Assembly: GCA_002411365.1 (NCBI GenBank)
Contig: DHSD01000006.1
Location: forward strand, 1-40,507
Direction: 5' to 3'
DNA from: Ruminococcaceae bacterium UBA5295
GTDB lineage: Bacteria; Bacillota; Clostridia; Oscillospirales; Acutalibacteraceae
Length of the DNA: 40,507 nt
The notes under the pieces: generated by a model
Seen by the model: the letters and a program-made list of their open reading frames with translations, nothing else
Database searches by the model: none
What the model was told of the DNA's origin: nothing
Shown here: positions 8,375-17,030 of the stretch, one piece after another
Numbering within the stretch: position 1 is the first letter of the stretch
Layout of the letters: every line of letters begins with the position of its first letter
Made by a program: the position numbers and the translations under genes

Positions 8375-9484
8375 TCAGTCACTTAAAAAAGTATTTACAA
8401 AAAGCAGAGCCGCACCAACGGCGCTCGCTTTGTCACCGTACCTGCTGAAATGCAGGTAGCGGCATGGTTCATTAAATGAATCAAACGATGAAAGCTTTTC
8501 GTAGAGTGTATCAGGATATTGCTCAAGGTACTGGTCAATCTCGCCGCCTATGATAATGTCAGAATCAAAAATAGTGTGGATATTATTAATGCCCGTCGCA
8601 AGGTAGTCAAGGTATATCTTCCATTTCTCTACGCAGTACTGGTTACCCATCTTCATCGCTGCAAAAAATTCGTCAATATCATTAAAATTCGGTTCTGTCA
8701 GCACTTTTGTAGAGCAGTACGCCTCAAGGCACCCTTTTTTGCCGCAGGAACATGTCAGACCATTTTTGACGATAGTCATGTGGCCAAACTCGCCTGAGCG
8801 CCCATTGCTTCCGTTGTACAGTTTATTGTCGATGATTATGGCACCCCCAACACCTTTGTTGATTGACAAGAACACAGCATTCTTGATGTTCTCAATTTTC
8901 CATATTTCTGCAAATCCGGCAAGGTTCGCTTCATTGTTGGCCATAACAGGATAAGGAATATATTTTGCGGGAATATTAAGTGGAAGATTTTTTATTTTCA
9001 GCGTCGGGCTGTAGTCCAGGATGTTGTCTTTAGTGTTGATTACGCCGGGAAAAGCTATGCCGACCCCAAGTATTACATCCGGGTCAACTTTATTTTCAGC
9101 AATAAAATTTTTAAGGTATTCGGCAATTTTTCTGAAGTACTGGTCATCGTTCTGGAAAAGCTCGCGTACCTTTTTATAGTGCAGGACGTTTCCGTTAAGG
9201 TCTATAAGTACAAACCTCAGGTGGTTCTGGGTTATCTCTATCCCTGCAGACAGCTTTGCACCATAAGACAGTGCTATTGTAGCAGGTTTCCTTCCGCCCG
9301 ACGATTTCAATGTGCCCGTTTTCCTCACAAGGCCGTGGGCGGAAAGGTCTTTTAGTATGAGGGAAACAGTCGGCATACTCAGATGGAGCGAATTCGCAAT
9401 GCCCTGCTTGGTAGCGTTGTCTTTTTCATACAGAAAATTGATTATGCGCTTTTTATTTGTGCTTCTGACTTCCAGATTATTCAT
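8375..9484 (-). CDS. ROK family transcriptional repressor (XylR/NagC type)
   Basis: This 369-aa protein has an N-terminal winged helix-turn-helix (about residues 8-60, TKQGIANSLHLSMPTVSLILKD region) fused to a ROK sugar-kinase-like domain. The ROK zinc motif is present as GHMTIVKNGLTCSCGKKGCLEAY, along with INKGVGGAIII. The kinase phosphate loop DxGGT is replaced by GIEITQNH, so it should sense sugar without phosphorylating it. It converges on the sugar operon and is the obvious candidate to repress it when the sugar is absent. ATG 9484 is the first start; the site before it (AAAAGAG) is poor, suggesting low expression. A dyad over its own -35 (9583-9608) hints at autoregulation. Ligand unknown; xylose is inferred from context. 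Confidence 0.87.
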   Translation of the reverse strand: MNNLEVRSTNKKRIINFLYEKDNATKQGIANSLHLSMPTVSLILKDLSAHGLVRKTGTLKSSGGRKPATIALSYGAKLSAGIEITQNHLRFVLIDLNGNVLHYKKVRELFQNDDQYFRKIAEYLKNFIAENKVDPDVILGVGIAFPGVINTKDNILDYSPTLKIKNLPLNIPAKYIPYPVMANNEANLAGFAEIWKIENIKNAVFLSINKGVGGAIIIDNKLYNGSNGRSGEFGHMTIVKNGLTCSCGKKGCLEAYCSTKVLTEPNFNDIDEFFAAMKMGNQYCVEKWKIYLDYLATGINNIHTIFDSDIIIGGEIDQYLEQYPDTLYEKLSSFDSFNEPCRYLHFSRYGDKASAVGAALLFVNTFLSD

Positions 9485-9562
9485 AACTTACGCTCTTTTC
9501 ACATACATAATTCTGATTAGCAATCACATCTGGCAGAATTTGATAATATCTTATAATTATAT

Positions 9563-9608
9563 ATTATAGTATTTTTTAAAAGTCTATGTTATAAAAATGT
9601 TACATAGA
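9563..9608 (-). promoter_or_regulatory. ROK gene promoter with dyad over the -35
   Basis: On the minus strand TATAAT (9568-9563) is preceded at 17 bp by TAACAT (9591-9586). The inverted repeat TCTATGT-N12-ACATAGA (9583-9608) covers that -35. The layout fits an autorepressed promoter. The -35 is weak, and other A/T hexamers nearby could serve as -10. Confidence 0.4.
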
Positions 9609-9785
9609 ATTTTTTAGAAAATAAAATAAAAATAGTTTTATAAATGCATAATATATAACTACAATAATTTTATTACGTTTTACAGCCATTTAATTTACTA
9701 TAGCACATTTAAATTAAATAAAAATTTATACCGCTGCAGGCGTATTCGGTTACCGGCACCCACACGATAAAGTAAAAATGGCCAT

Positions 9786-9829
9786 AAAAATATGCCCTGA
9801 CAGCTTCCATCAGCCAAATCAGGGCATAT
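9786..9829 (-). terminator. secA terminator
   Basis: An 11-bp stem (9819-9829 with 9790-9800; TCAGGGCATAT and its complement) has an 18-nt loop and is followed on the minus strand by TTTTATGG. It lies about 65 nt after the secA stop. Confidence 0.75.
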
Positions 9830-9894
9830 CCTTTATTGCAACCTTATTATGGGACTTTTAAACTGCCCGCGTCTGCCGCAGACAAACGGCGGAT

Positions 9895-12654
9895 TCAGTT
9901 TTCATAGCGCCCGCAACAGTTCTTATACTTTTTGCCGCTGCCGCATGGGCACGGGTCGTTGCGGCCCGGCTTCTTCTTTTTGCGTATCGGCTGGCGCTTT
10001 GCCGGTTTGCCGGAGTCGCCGTCGCCGCCGGACTCGCCCGTCGGTTTCGCCACCTGCTCGCGCTTTGGCTCTTCAGCCTTGCGCAGCTGCACTGTAAGCA
10101 TCATGCGTGCCGTATTTTCCCTTATGGTGGAGATCATGGCGTCAAACATGTCGAAGCCCTCCACACGGTACTCAACGACAGGATCCTGCTGGCCGTATGC
10201 ACGCAGGCGTATCCCTTTCTGCAGCTCGTCCATTGCGTCGATGTGATCCATCCACTGGGTGTCAACATTCTTAAGCAGAATGACACGCTCCAGCTCCCTC
10301 ATTATATCGGGGCCGAATTGTTTTTCACGCTTTTCATAAAGTTCATGGGCTTTGTCGGTAAGGTCGTGCTGCACGTCGGCAGGCTCAAGGCGGACTTTTT
10401 CTTCCGATGTGTAAACGAGGTCGTCAGGCCCTATAAGCCAGCCAAGGTAATGGTCGCGCAGCCCTTTAAAATTCCACGTGTCGTGGCCTGCGTCTGCCGG
10501 CATAAATTTCTGCACCTGTTCCGCGATTGCCTGGTCTATCATCTTCAGTATCTGGTCTTTGATGTTTTCGCCGTTCAGTACCTGGTCGCGCTGGCTGTAA
10601 ATAATCTCGCGCTGGCGGTTCATTACGTCGTCAAACTGAAGGACACTCTTGCGGATTGCGAAGTTGCGGCCCTCAATCTTCTTCTGCGCATTGGCTATTG
10701 CCTTCGTGAGCATCTTATTTTCAATAGGCATATCCTCGTCGACATTCAGGTTCTCCATCAGCGCTGTTATGCGCTCGCCGCCAAACAAACGCATCAGATC
10801 ATCTTCAAGGGAAATGTAGAAGCGGCTCATGCCTGGGTCGCCCTGGCGGCCAGAACGTCCGCGCAGCTGGTTATCTATGCGGCGTGATTCGTGGCGCTCC
10901 GTGCCGATAATATAAAGCCCGCCCGCAGCTTTGACTTCCTCTGCTTCGGACTTTGTCTGCCCTTTATATTTCGCGGTGAGCTTCTGGAACATCTCCCGCG
11001 CATTTAAAATGTCTTTATCGTCGGTCTCCGAATACGCATCCGCCTCGGCGATAAGCTTGTCCGGCACTTTTCTTCTCTTCATTTCGGCTTTCGACATGTA
11101 CTCAGGGTTGCCGCCAAGGACAATATCCGTGCCGCGGCCAGCCATGTTAGTCGCTATGGTTACAGAATCCTTGCGGCCCGCCTGAGCAACTATCTGAGCT
11201 TCTTTTTCATGGTACTTTGCATTCAGCACCTCATGCTTTATGCCTTGTTTTTTAAGCATTTTGCTGAGCTGCTCTGATTTTTCTATCGAAATAGTGCCCA
11301 CAAGTACCGGCTGGCCGGTTTTGTGGTGCTCTATTACGTCGTTTATCACTGCGCGGAACTTCGCTTCTTCAGTCTTATAGACAACGTCCGGCAGGTCTTT
11401 GCGTATCATCGGCTCGTTTGTCGGTATCTCGACTATATCCAGCTTATAGATTTCGCGGAACTCGGCTTCTTCCGTCATGGCAGTGCCCGTCATGCCCGAA
11501 AGCTTGTCATACATGCGGAAGTAGTTCTGGAATGTTATAGTCGCGAGCGTTTTGCTTTCCCTCGCTACCTTGACGCCCTCTTTTGCCTCAATGGCCTGGT
11601 GAAGCCCTTCGTTGTAGCGGCGGCCATACATAAGGCGGCCCGTGAATTCGTCCACAATTATAACCTGGCCGTCTTTCACCACATAGTCGATATCCTTGCG
11701 CATTACGCCGCGCGCTTTGATGGCCTGGTCTACATAGTGCTGTATCGGTACGTTCTCGGCATCTGTGAGGTTCGAAATTTTAAAGAATTCCTCGGCCTTT
11801 TTAACGCCCTTCTGCGTAAGATTCGCGGTCTTTGCCTTCTCGTCGACAACATAATCAGCGTCTTTATAAAGCTCGTCGTTATCCTCTTTGCTGTCAAGCT
11901 CTGCAACTTTCACGCACTTCAGCTTTTTGGCGAAAGAATCCGCCACATAATACATTTCCGTCGAATTCTCGCCCTGGCCTGAAATTATCAGCGGCGTGCG
12001 CGCCTCATCTATAAGTATCGAGTCTACTTCATCCACAATGGCATAGTGGTGGCCGCGCTGCACTTTGTCATTTTTATATATGACCATGTTGTCGCGCAGG
12101 TAGTCAAACCCGAATTCGTTGTTAGTGCCGTATGTAATGTCGGCATTGTAGGCTTCCCTGCGCGCGTCGTTGTCCATATCATGAACTATAAGCCCAACTG
12201 AAAGGCCGAGGTAACGGTAGACTTTCCCCATCCACTCAGAGTCGCGGCGGGCAAGGTAGTCGTTCACAGTTATGATGTGGACGCCTTTTCCGGCAAGCGC
12301 GTTAAGGTAAGCCGGCAGCGTAGCCACAAGCGTTTTGCCTTCGCCTGTTTTCATCTCGGCTATGCGCCCCTGGTGCAGGACTATGCCGCCGAGGATCTGC
12401 ACCGGAAAATGGCGCATGTCAAGCACACGCGCTGAGGCTTCACGGCAGACGGCAAATGCATCCGGAAGAATGCCATCGAGCGTTTCGCCGTTTGCCAGCC
12501 GCTCTTTAAGTGCCGGTGTCTGGGCTTTCAGTTCAGTTTCGGACATTGCTTTGTATTTATCTTCCAGCTCAAGCACGGCATTGCAGGTTGGCCTTATTCT
12601 CTTCAGCTCGCGCTTGCTGTAATTGCCAAACATGGCAGATAAAATTGATTTCAT
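9895..12654 (-). CDS. secA: preprotein translocase ATPase SecA
   Basis: This 919-aa motor drives preproteins through SecYEG with ATP. Order of parts: nucleotide-binding domain 1 with MKTGEGKT (101-108) and the DEVD box in IVDEVDSILIDEARTPL; the preprotein cross-linking domain; domain 2 with VTIATNMAGRGTDIVLGG and QLRGRSGRQGDPG; helical scaffold and wing; and a C-terminal SEC-C zinc tail with CPCGSGKKYKNCC in the last 23 residues, which in characterised SecA binds SecB or lipids. The ATG at 12654 follows GAGGTG by 6 nt; the GTG three codons earlier is itself part of that ribosome binding site. Single-gene unit with its own promoter and terminator. This looks like the housekeeping SecA, not an accessory SecA2, because the tail is intact and the length is normal. 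Confidence 0.97.
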   Translation of the reverse strand: MKSILSAMFGNYSKRELKRIRPTCNAVLELEDKYKAMSETELKAQTPALKERLANGETLDGILPDAFAVCREASARVLDMRHFPVQILGGIVLHQGRIAEMKTGEGKTLVATLPAYLNALAGKGVHIITVNDYLARRDSEWMGKVYRYLGLSVGLIVHDMDNDARREAYNADITYGTNNEFGFDYLRDNMVIYKNDKVQRGHHYAIVDEVDSILIDEARTPLIISGQGENSTEMYYVADSFAKKLKCVKVAELDSKEDNDELYKDADYVVDEKAKTANLTQKGVKKAEEFFKISNLTDAENVPIQHYVDQAIKARGVMRKDIDYVVKDGQVIIVDEFTGRLMYGRRYNEGLHQAIEAKEGVKVARESKTLATITFQNYFRMYDKLSGMTGTAMTEEAEFREIYKLDIVEIPTNEPMIRKDLPDVVYKTEEAKFRAVINDVIEHHKTGQPVLVGTISIEKSEQLSKMLKKQGIKHEVLNAKYHEKEAQIVAQAGRKDSVTIATNMAGRGTDIVLGGNPEYMSKAEMKRRKVPDKLIAEADAYSETDDKDILNAREMFQKLTAKYKGQTKSEAEEVKAAGGLYIIGTERHESRRIDNQLRGRSGRQGDPGMSRFYISLEDDLMRLFGGERITALMENLNVDEDMPIENKMLTKAIANAQKKIEGRNFAIRKSVLQFDDVMNRQREIIYSQRDQVLNGENIKDQILKMIDQAIAEQVQKFMPADAGHDTWNFKGLRDHYLGWLIGPDDLVYTSEEKVRLEPADVQHDLTDKAHELYEKREKQFGPDIMRELERVILLKNVDTQWMDHIDAMDELQKGIRLRAYGQQDPVVEYRVEGFDMFDAMISTIRENTARMMLTVQLRKAEEPKREQVAKPTGESGGDGDSGKPAKRQPIRKKKKPGRNDPCPCGSGKKYKNCCGRYEN

Positions 12655-12742
12655 GGGCTTCACCTCAAAACTGCCGCGTTATGCGGCTGCTATTCTCCGC
12701 TTCAAGCCAGATTTTTCTTCTCCGGCTCCATAGACAAAGTTT

Positions 12743-12751
12743 ATTATAGCA
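12743..12751 (-). promoter_or_regulatory. secA promoter, extended -10
   Basis: On the minus strand TGCTATAAT is a consensus -10 with the TG extension, about 90 nt before the secA start. No convincing -35 is present, as is common when the -10 is extended. Confidence 0.55.
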
Positions 12752-12801
12752 TATTGTCAGTGAAAAATATAGAATCTTTTGCACGTTCAGCTTTTTCGAA
12801 A

Positions 12802-13938
12802 TCAGTTTTCAGTATTTTCACGGCATTGCTGCCGCTCGCCTGCGCCATTTCCCGCCTGCTTTTTTCTTCTTGTACTTTTTATCCTGCCAGTTATAAGTGC
12901 GATAAGCGGAAAAATGAACTGGAATGGTATGCCGATTGCTGGAATATACGGGATGAAATCTACTGCCGAAAGCATATTGTTGTAAAGGATATACCCAAGC
13001 ACCACCATGAGCAGGCCGCAGCACGCAGCAGGGCGTGTGGAGCCTCTTGTTCCAAGTGCTTCCGAAACGCTGAGCGATGCCGCATAAAGCGAAACGTCAA
13101 TCCTTACTATGCCAGACAGCACAAGGTTTATGCCTATAAGGACAGAAATCCTGCTTACGAAGTCCCCTATTGAAATAATGCCTACAGCGTCATACGAAAC
13201 AAACAGGAAAAGCCTGCATGTCGGTGCGCCGAGTATCATGAGATTCCGCAGCGTTGCCGTCAAAAGCACCGCGCCGCCAATAAGGATGCCTTTAACCATA
13301 ACACGTAACGGTTTAATATTCCTGTCTGCCACACCAAAAAACGGGACGGCAAGTACCGTTTCCCCGAAGGGTGCCACGAGGGTAGAAAATGTCCCATGCA
13401 CAAGGGCCGTCGGGCCGGAGCCTAAAACCGGCTTGAGGTTGTCGGCATCCATAAACGGTATCCCAAGCAGAAATGTGAGGCCGACAAAAATAAGGGCTAT
13501 CGGGAGTAAGAATTTTGAGCAGCTTCCAATATTGTCCGGCCCGGAGCGCACCTGCCATATTATAAGCGGCAATGACACCATTAGGATCGCGACCTGCGGC
13601 GTTTCGTTGAGGCCTACTATCTTGATAAATTCATTATAGATGTAAAATGTCTGTGCCCCGGCAAATACGGCATATGCGGCGTAAATGCCGCATATGGCTT
13701 TTCCGGCCGTATTCCCGAAAACCTCCTGGAAAATCTGCAGGAAGCCCCTGTCGGGATAAAGCTTCAGCAAGGCGCCGTACATCCATGCAAGAAGTATTGA
13801 AAGGCCCACCGCAATTATTACCACTATCCACGAGTCCTGCATTGCCGGCCCTATGGAGCTGATGACCAGCGAGCTTCCGATGGTTTGGAGTGCAATAACA
13901 GATGAAATTTTTCTGCCTGTGGTTTTCCTTTTTTCCAT
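12802..13938 (-). CDS. spore germinant receptor permease subunit (GerAB/GerKB family)
   Basis: This 378-aa integral membrane protein has about ten predicted membrane segments and belongs to the amino acid/polyamine/organocation-like GerAB family. It forms the membrane-embedded, ligand-sensing part of a germinant receptor in the spore inner membrane. Visible family features are the N-terminal KISSVIALQTIGSSLV helix, LPLIIWQVRSGPDNIG, and FGETVLAVPFFG. The ATG at 13938 follows GGTGGAG; an earlier in-frame ATG ten codons upstream has no site. The C-terminal tail after the last helix is long and basic (KSTRRKKQAGNG). It is last in the operon after gerKA, gerKC and a two-TM gene. Germinant specificity cannot be read from sequence. 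Confidence 0.87.
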   Translation of the reverse strand: MEKRKTTGRKISSVIALQTIGSSLVISSIGPAMQDSWIVVIIAVGLSILLAWMYGALLKLYPDRGFLQIFQEVFGNTAGKAICGIYAAYAVFAGAQTFYIYNEFIKIVGLNETPQVAILMVSLPLIIWQVRSGPDNIGSCSKFLLPIALIFVGLTFLLGIPFMDADNLKPVLGSGPTALVHGTFSTLVAPFGETVLAVPFFGVADRNIKPLRVMVKGILIGGAVLLTATLRNLMILGAPTCRLFLFVSYDAVGIISIGDFVSRISVLIGINLVLSGIVRIDVSLYAASLSVSEALGTRGSTRPAACCGLLMVVLGYILYNNMLSAVDFIPYIPAIGIPFQFIFPLIALITGRIKSTRRKKQAGNGAGERQQCRENTEN

Positions 13939-13949
13939 TAATTCTCCAC

Positions 13950-14180
13950 CTAACCGATTTTCATCCATGGGCCTAAAAGTTCCGCAAGCTTTGGCCCAAG
14001 GTCAAGCTGCACGCCAAGCCCAAGAACGATATCCGCAAAAATCACAAAAGCATAAACAGGTACGCTGAACCACGTGAGGCGCTTTTCAGCTTTTGCATCC
14101 CCGCCGTCTTTACCTGCTGTCAGAAAATCTGCCGCCGCAATGGCAGCTGTCAGTATGAGTGAAAGCAAAAGGTCCGGCAT
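13950..14180 (-). CDS. small two-TM protein within the gerK operon (possible D-subunit analogue)
   Basis: This 76-aa protein has two predicted membrane helices (LLLSLILTAAIAAADFL near the N-terminus; FSVPVYAFVIFADIVLGLGV) joined by a short charged loop (AGKDGGDAKAEKR), and ends in GPKLAELLGPWMKIG. It starts 1 nt after the gerKC stop and ends 11 nt before the gerKB start, so it is an integral part of the operon. The ATG at 14180 was chosen for its 10-nt spacing from AAAGGA; an ATG three codons earlier overlaps the gerKC stop and is too close. Some bacillary receptor operons encode small two-TM D subunits that modulate germination, and this protein matches that size and topology. No sequence homology is claimed. 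Confidence 0.72.
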   Translation of the reverse strand: MPDLLLSLILTAAIAAADFLTAGKDGGDAKAEKRLTWFSVPVYAFVIFADIVLGLGVQLDLGPKLAELLGPWMKIG

Positions 14181-14181
14181 T

Positions 14182-15327
14182 CTATTCATATCCTTTCGGA
14201 TAGGCAAAGCCCGTATTGCTTATCTGCACTTCCGCATTTATGCTTACCTGAAGAGTGCGGAATTTCTGGTGCCAGTCCGGTTTCAGCTCTGCCCACAGTT
14301 TTGGGTCCTTCTCGTAGATTTTACGGCCGAATCCGAAAATATCGCAGCCAAAGCTGTTCTGCACCTCGTGCACAGCACGTTCCGCATGCTCTTCCAGCGA
14401 GGCGGACGCAAACTGCTCAATGCGTTTTATGCCAAGCTGTGCAAAATAATTATTGCCGCTGTTTTCTTCATCAAAAATACATTTTGTCTTAATGCCTATT
14501 TTCATTGCAGGCGTTTTGCCGTCAAGCTGCGGGCTTGTGTTGGTGCACACTGCCTGTATCTTCAGCGTAATGTTTTTTTTATCCGGCTTCTCGCCGACAA
14601 GCAGCACGCCCTTATGGAGCTGCCCTGACACAAGCATATCATCCGCTGTCTGCTCCTCATTCCTCACGCCGACGTATCTGTCACCGCTGAACACTGCCGT
14701 GCCCGAAATCTCAGCCTGTTCCTTGCCGCCTATTTCTTTCAGCCTGAGGCATGGGAGCACAAGGTCTTTTCCCTGGCCTAAAAATATATCGTCGGCCTGA
14801 TAAAGCGAAACCTCTGGCGTCTTGCCGCTTTCAGAAAGGTTTTTAAGCGAGTCGGATATTTGGTATGAAGCGAGGTTCCCGCTCGGCTGGCCCTGCAGCA
14901 GCTCGCCCGCCGTGTCTTCGAGCGAGACCATCATGAGTATTACAAGCCGCGGCTGCGTATCCCTGTTCAACCAGTCGAGCACTGGCGTAAGCCCTTTTTT
15001 TGCAATGTCGCTGCTGAAAATCACAACTTTGCAGTCGCTGAAATAAAGCGCATGGCCTGAAACACGCGAGGCATTTTTTACAGCGTCGGCTATTGTGTTG
15101 CCGTTGGCCTCAATTATTTTTCCCTTAAGCTTTGTCTGCTGGCCTCCACCGTCGGAAAGGTCAGCCACCTCGAAAGTAAGGTGATAGCGAAAAGGCCCTG
15201 TGCCGCAGTCTATGGCCATGCCGCCCACAACACTGCGGTTTTCAGCTTCCTGATAGTCCCAGCACCCTGTAAGCGGCACCAGCAAAAGTGCAAGGCAAAC
15301 GGTTAAAAGCCGGCGCAAAAGTTTCAT
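14182..15327 (-). CDS. spore germinant receptor lipoprotein subunit (Ger(x)C family)
   Basis: This 381-aa protein is the C subunit of a germinant receptor, anchored by lipid to the outer face of the spore inner membrane. The lipobox is LTGC with Cys22, immediately followed by WDYQEAENRSVVGGMAID, the hallmark start of Ger(x)C proteins. Further family stretches are TIADAVKNASRVSGHALYFSDCKVVIFS and LDWLNRDTQPRL. The C-terminal third is the usual alpha/beta domain ending near WAELKPDWHQKFRTLQVSINAEVQI. The start overlaps the gerKA stop by 4 nt (ATGA), so the two are translationally coupled. The germinant itself is not predictable. Confidence 0.92.
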   Translation of the reverse strand: MKLLRRLLTVCLALLLVPLTGCWDYQEAENRSVVGGMAIDCGTGPFRYHLTFEVADLSDGGGQQTKLKGKIIEANGNTIADAVKNASRVSGHALYFSDCKVVIFSSDIAKKGLTPVLDWLNRDTQPRLVILMMVSLEDTAGELLQGQPSGNLASYQISDSLKNLSESGKTPEVSLYQADDIFLGQGKDLVLPCLRLKEIGGKEQAEISGTAVFSGDRYVGVRNEEQTADDMLVSGQLHKGVLLVGEKPDKKNITLKIQAVCTNTSPQLDGKTPAMKIGIKTKCIFDEENSGNNYFAQLGIKRIEQFASASLEEHAERAVHEVQNSFGCDIFGFGRKIYEKDPKLWAELKPDWHQKFRTLQVSINAEVQISNTGFAYPKGYE

Positions 15328-16823
15328 TTGCCAGCACCACCCTGTTTTTGCCTTGTAGTATTTTTAGTAAGCTTAGACGGCCTTTTTATCATTTTGTTCC
15401 ATGGCGCGCGGAAAGCGATGTCTTTGATTTCCTGAAATTTTTCTATATGGACACTCTGCATCACCGGCACGCCAAAAGACGTTACATTATATAAATAAAT
15501 CAGAAGCGCAACATTCCCAAACAGTAAGCCGTACATGCCGAACGTTGTGGATAAAATTATTATCACCGTGCGCGTCAGTATGGTGAACCCCTTGATTTTC
15601 GGGTTCATCATGCCGGTTATGCCCGCAAGCGCCATGATGATTATGATTGGCGCACTCACGATTTTTGCCTCAACGGCAGCATTGCCTATAACGATAGCGC
15701 CCACTACACCGAGCATCTGGCCTATCACTCCCGGCATCCTTGTACCGGATTCGCGCAGAAGCTCAAATACTATGAGCATGATTATCATCTCAAGCGTAGT
15801 CGGGAACGGTACGCCCTGCCTTGACTGTATTATGCTGACAAAAAGCGGCGTCGGCAGTATCTCTGGGTGGAGCGTGACAAGCGCAATGTAAACCCCCGGC
15901 AGTGTAGTTGAAATTATAAAAGAGAGGATGCGCAGGAAACGCCCGATAGAAGCAAAAACATAGTTCAGGTAGTAGTCTTCGTCGCTCTGGAAGCTTTCCA
16001 CAAAAAGGTAAGGCAGTGTAATGGCCTGCGGCGTGCCGTCCAGTAAAACGGCTATCCTGCCTTCAAGCAGCTTGCCGGCAACAACATCCGGCCTCTCAGT
16101 GGAGCCTACGGTGTCGAGCATCATATGGCGGCCGTCACATATAAGCTCGGCAAGATATTCCGTGTCGAGTGTGCCGTCAATGTCGATCCTGTCGAGCCTT
16201 CTGCCCAGCTCATCTACTACGTTTTTATCGGCAACGCTGCCAAGGTAGCACACGCATGCCTTCGTTTTCGTCTTTCTGCCGAAAACACGGTACTGCATCT
16301 TCAGGTCGGACGTATGGAGCTTGCGGCGCAGCATTGAAAGGTTGACAAGCAGCGACTCGTTGAACCCTTCGCGCGGGCCGCGCAGCACGCGCTCGCTCTC
16401 AGGCTCTTCTATGGAGCGTGTTGAGTAGCCTTTGGTGTTAAGGATAAGTGAATCGCTGCACCCTTCCGCAAGGAGGACCGTGTCGCCGTACTCGACCGCC
16501 TGGATTATGCCGTCTATTTTCGCCGTGCGCTGGATACTGTCAGAAAAAATTACATTCTGCAGCAGAGTCTCCATCAGGCCGCCGCTGTCTTCCGGAAGGC
16601 GGCATTTCATAAGCGGGCAGACTATGTCATCATTTACAAGCTTGTTGTTGACCATTCCGTCGGCATAGATAAGGCAAAAATCAGTCCCTTTGCCGGAATT
16701 GTTTTTAATGCAACGGTAATCTATCGTATCGTCGCCCTTAAATATGTTTTTTATATAGCAGACGTTCTTTTCAAGCTTTGCCGACGGCAGCTCCGCGCTG
16801 CCGAAATCACTGCTGTCTCCCAT
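15324..16823 (-). CDS. spore germinant receptor subunit A (GerA/GerKA family)
   Basis: This 499-aa protein is the A subunit of a nutrient germinant receptor. It has a soluble N-terminal domain of about 270 residues, including the conserved FCLIYADGMVN stretch and TEYLAELICDGRH, then a membrane domain with LEGRIAVLLDGTPQAITLPYLF, RLLRILSFIISTTLPGVYIALVTLHPEILPT-like helices and a C-terminal FGVPVMQSVHIEKFQEIKD tail. Length is normal (about 480-550 in the family). The ATG at 16823 follows AGAGGA. It is first in the operon and diverges from galK. Expression in the forespore under sigma-G would be expected, but I could not place a convincing sigma-G promoter in the 207-bp divergent region. Confidence 0.93.
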   Translation of the reverse strand: MGDSSDFGSAELPSAKLEKNVCYIKNIFKGDDTIDYRCIKNNSGKGTDFCLIYADGMVNNKLVNDDIVCPLMKCRLPEDSGGLMETLLQNVIFSDSIQRTAKIDGIIQAVEYGDTVLLAEGCSDSLILNTKGYSTRSIEEPESERVLRGPREGFNESLLVNLSMLRRKLHTSDLKMQYRVFGRKTKTKACVCYLGSVADKNVVDELGRRLDRIDIDGTLDTEYLAELICDGRHMMLDTVGSTERPDVVAGKLLEGRIAVLLDGTPQAITLPYLFVESFQSDEDYYLNYVFASIGRFLRILSFIISTTLPGVYIALVTLHPEILPTPLFVSIIQSRQGVPFPTTLEMIIMLIVFELLRESGTRMPGVIGQMLGVVGAIVIGNAAVEAKIVSAPIIIIMALAGITGMMNPKIKGFTILTRTVIIILSTTFGMYGLLFGNVALLIYLYNVTSFGVPVMQSVHIEKFQEIKDIAFRAPWNKMIKRPSKLTKNTTRQKQGGAGK

Positions 16824-16926
16824 GGCAAATCCTCTTTTCGCCCTTTTTTCTTATGATTTCCAGCGCAAGGGAAAATATACCTTGGAGTTTTGCAACAAAT
16901 ATCCATAATACTGATACGATAGGAGA

Positions 16927-16955
16927 TTGAAACATTGGTGTATTTGCTATACAAT
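16927..16955 (+). promoter_or_regulatory. sigma-A promoter of galK
   Basis: TTGAAA (16927-16932) and TACAAT (16950-16955) are separated by exactly 17 bp, about 75 nt before the galK start. Both hexamers are one base off consensus. Confidence 0.75.
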
Positions 16956-17030
16956 AAGACTGAAAAAAAGTAAAAAAATAAATAATATTTGGCAAATTGA
17001 TGCAGAGGTACTTCAGTGGAGGGATATTTT

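Larger units (their letters stand above)
9485..9894. other. 410-bp AT-rich intergenic region, ROK gene to secA
   Basis: Holds the ROK gene promoter and a dyad (9563-9608) and the secA terminator (9786-9829). The stretch between them, about 9610-9780, is strongly AT-rich and shows no open frame with a ribosome binding site, no tRNA-like fold and no repeat that I can support. Confidence 0.6.

Noticed and set aside
11323..11982. 219-codon frame opposite secA, and other long antisense frames inside conserved genes such as 6067-6711 and 34036-34737
   Set aside because: They mirror high-GC coding sequence of well-conserved genes, lack ribosome binding sites, and their products show no family motif.
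16824..17015. Sigma-G promoter for gerKA
   Set aside because: Expected from function, but no pair of hexamers with correct spacing could be found by eye.
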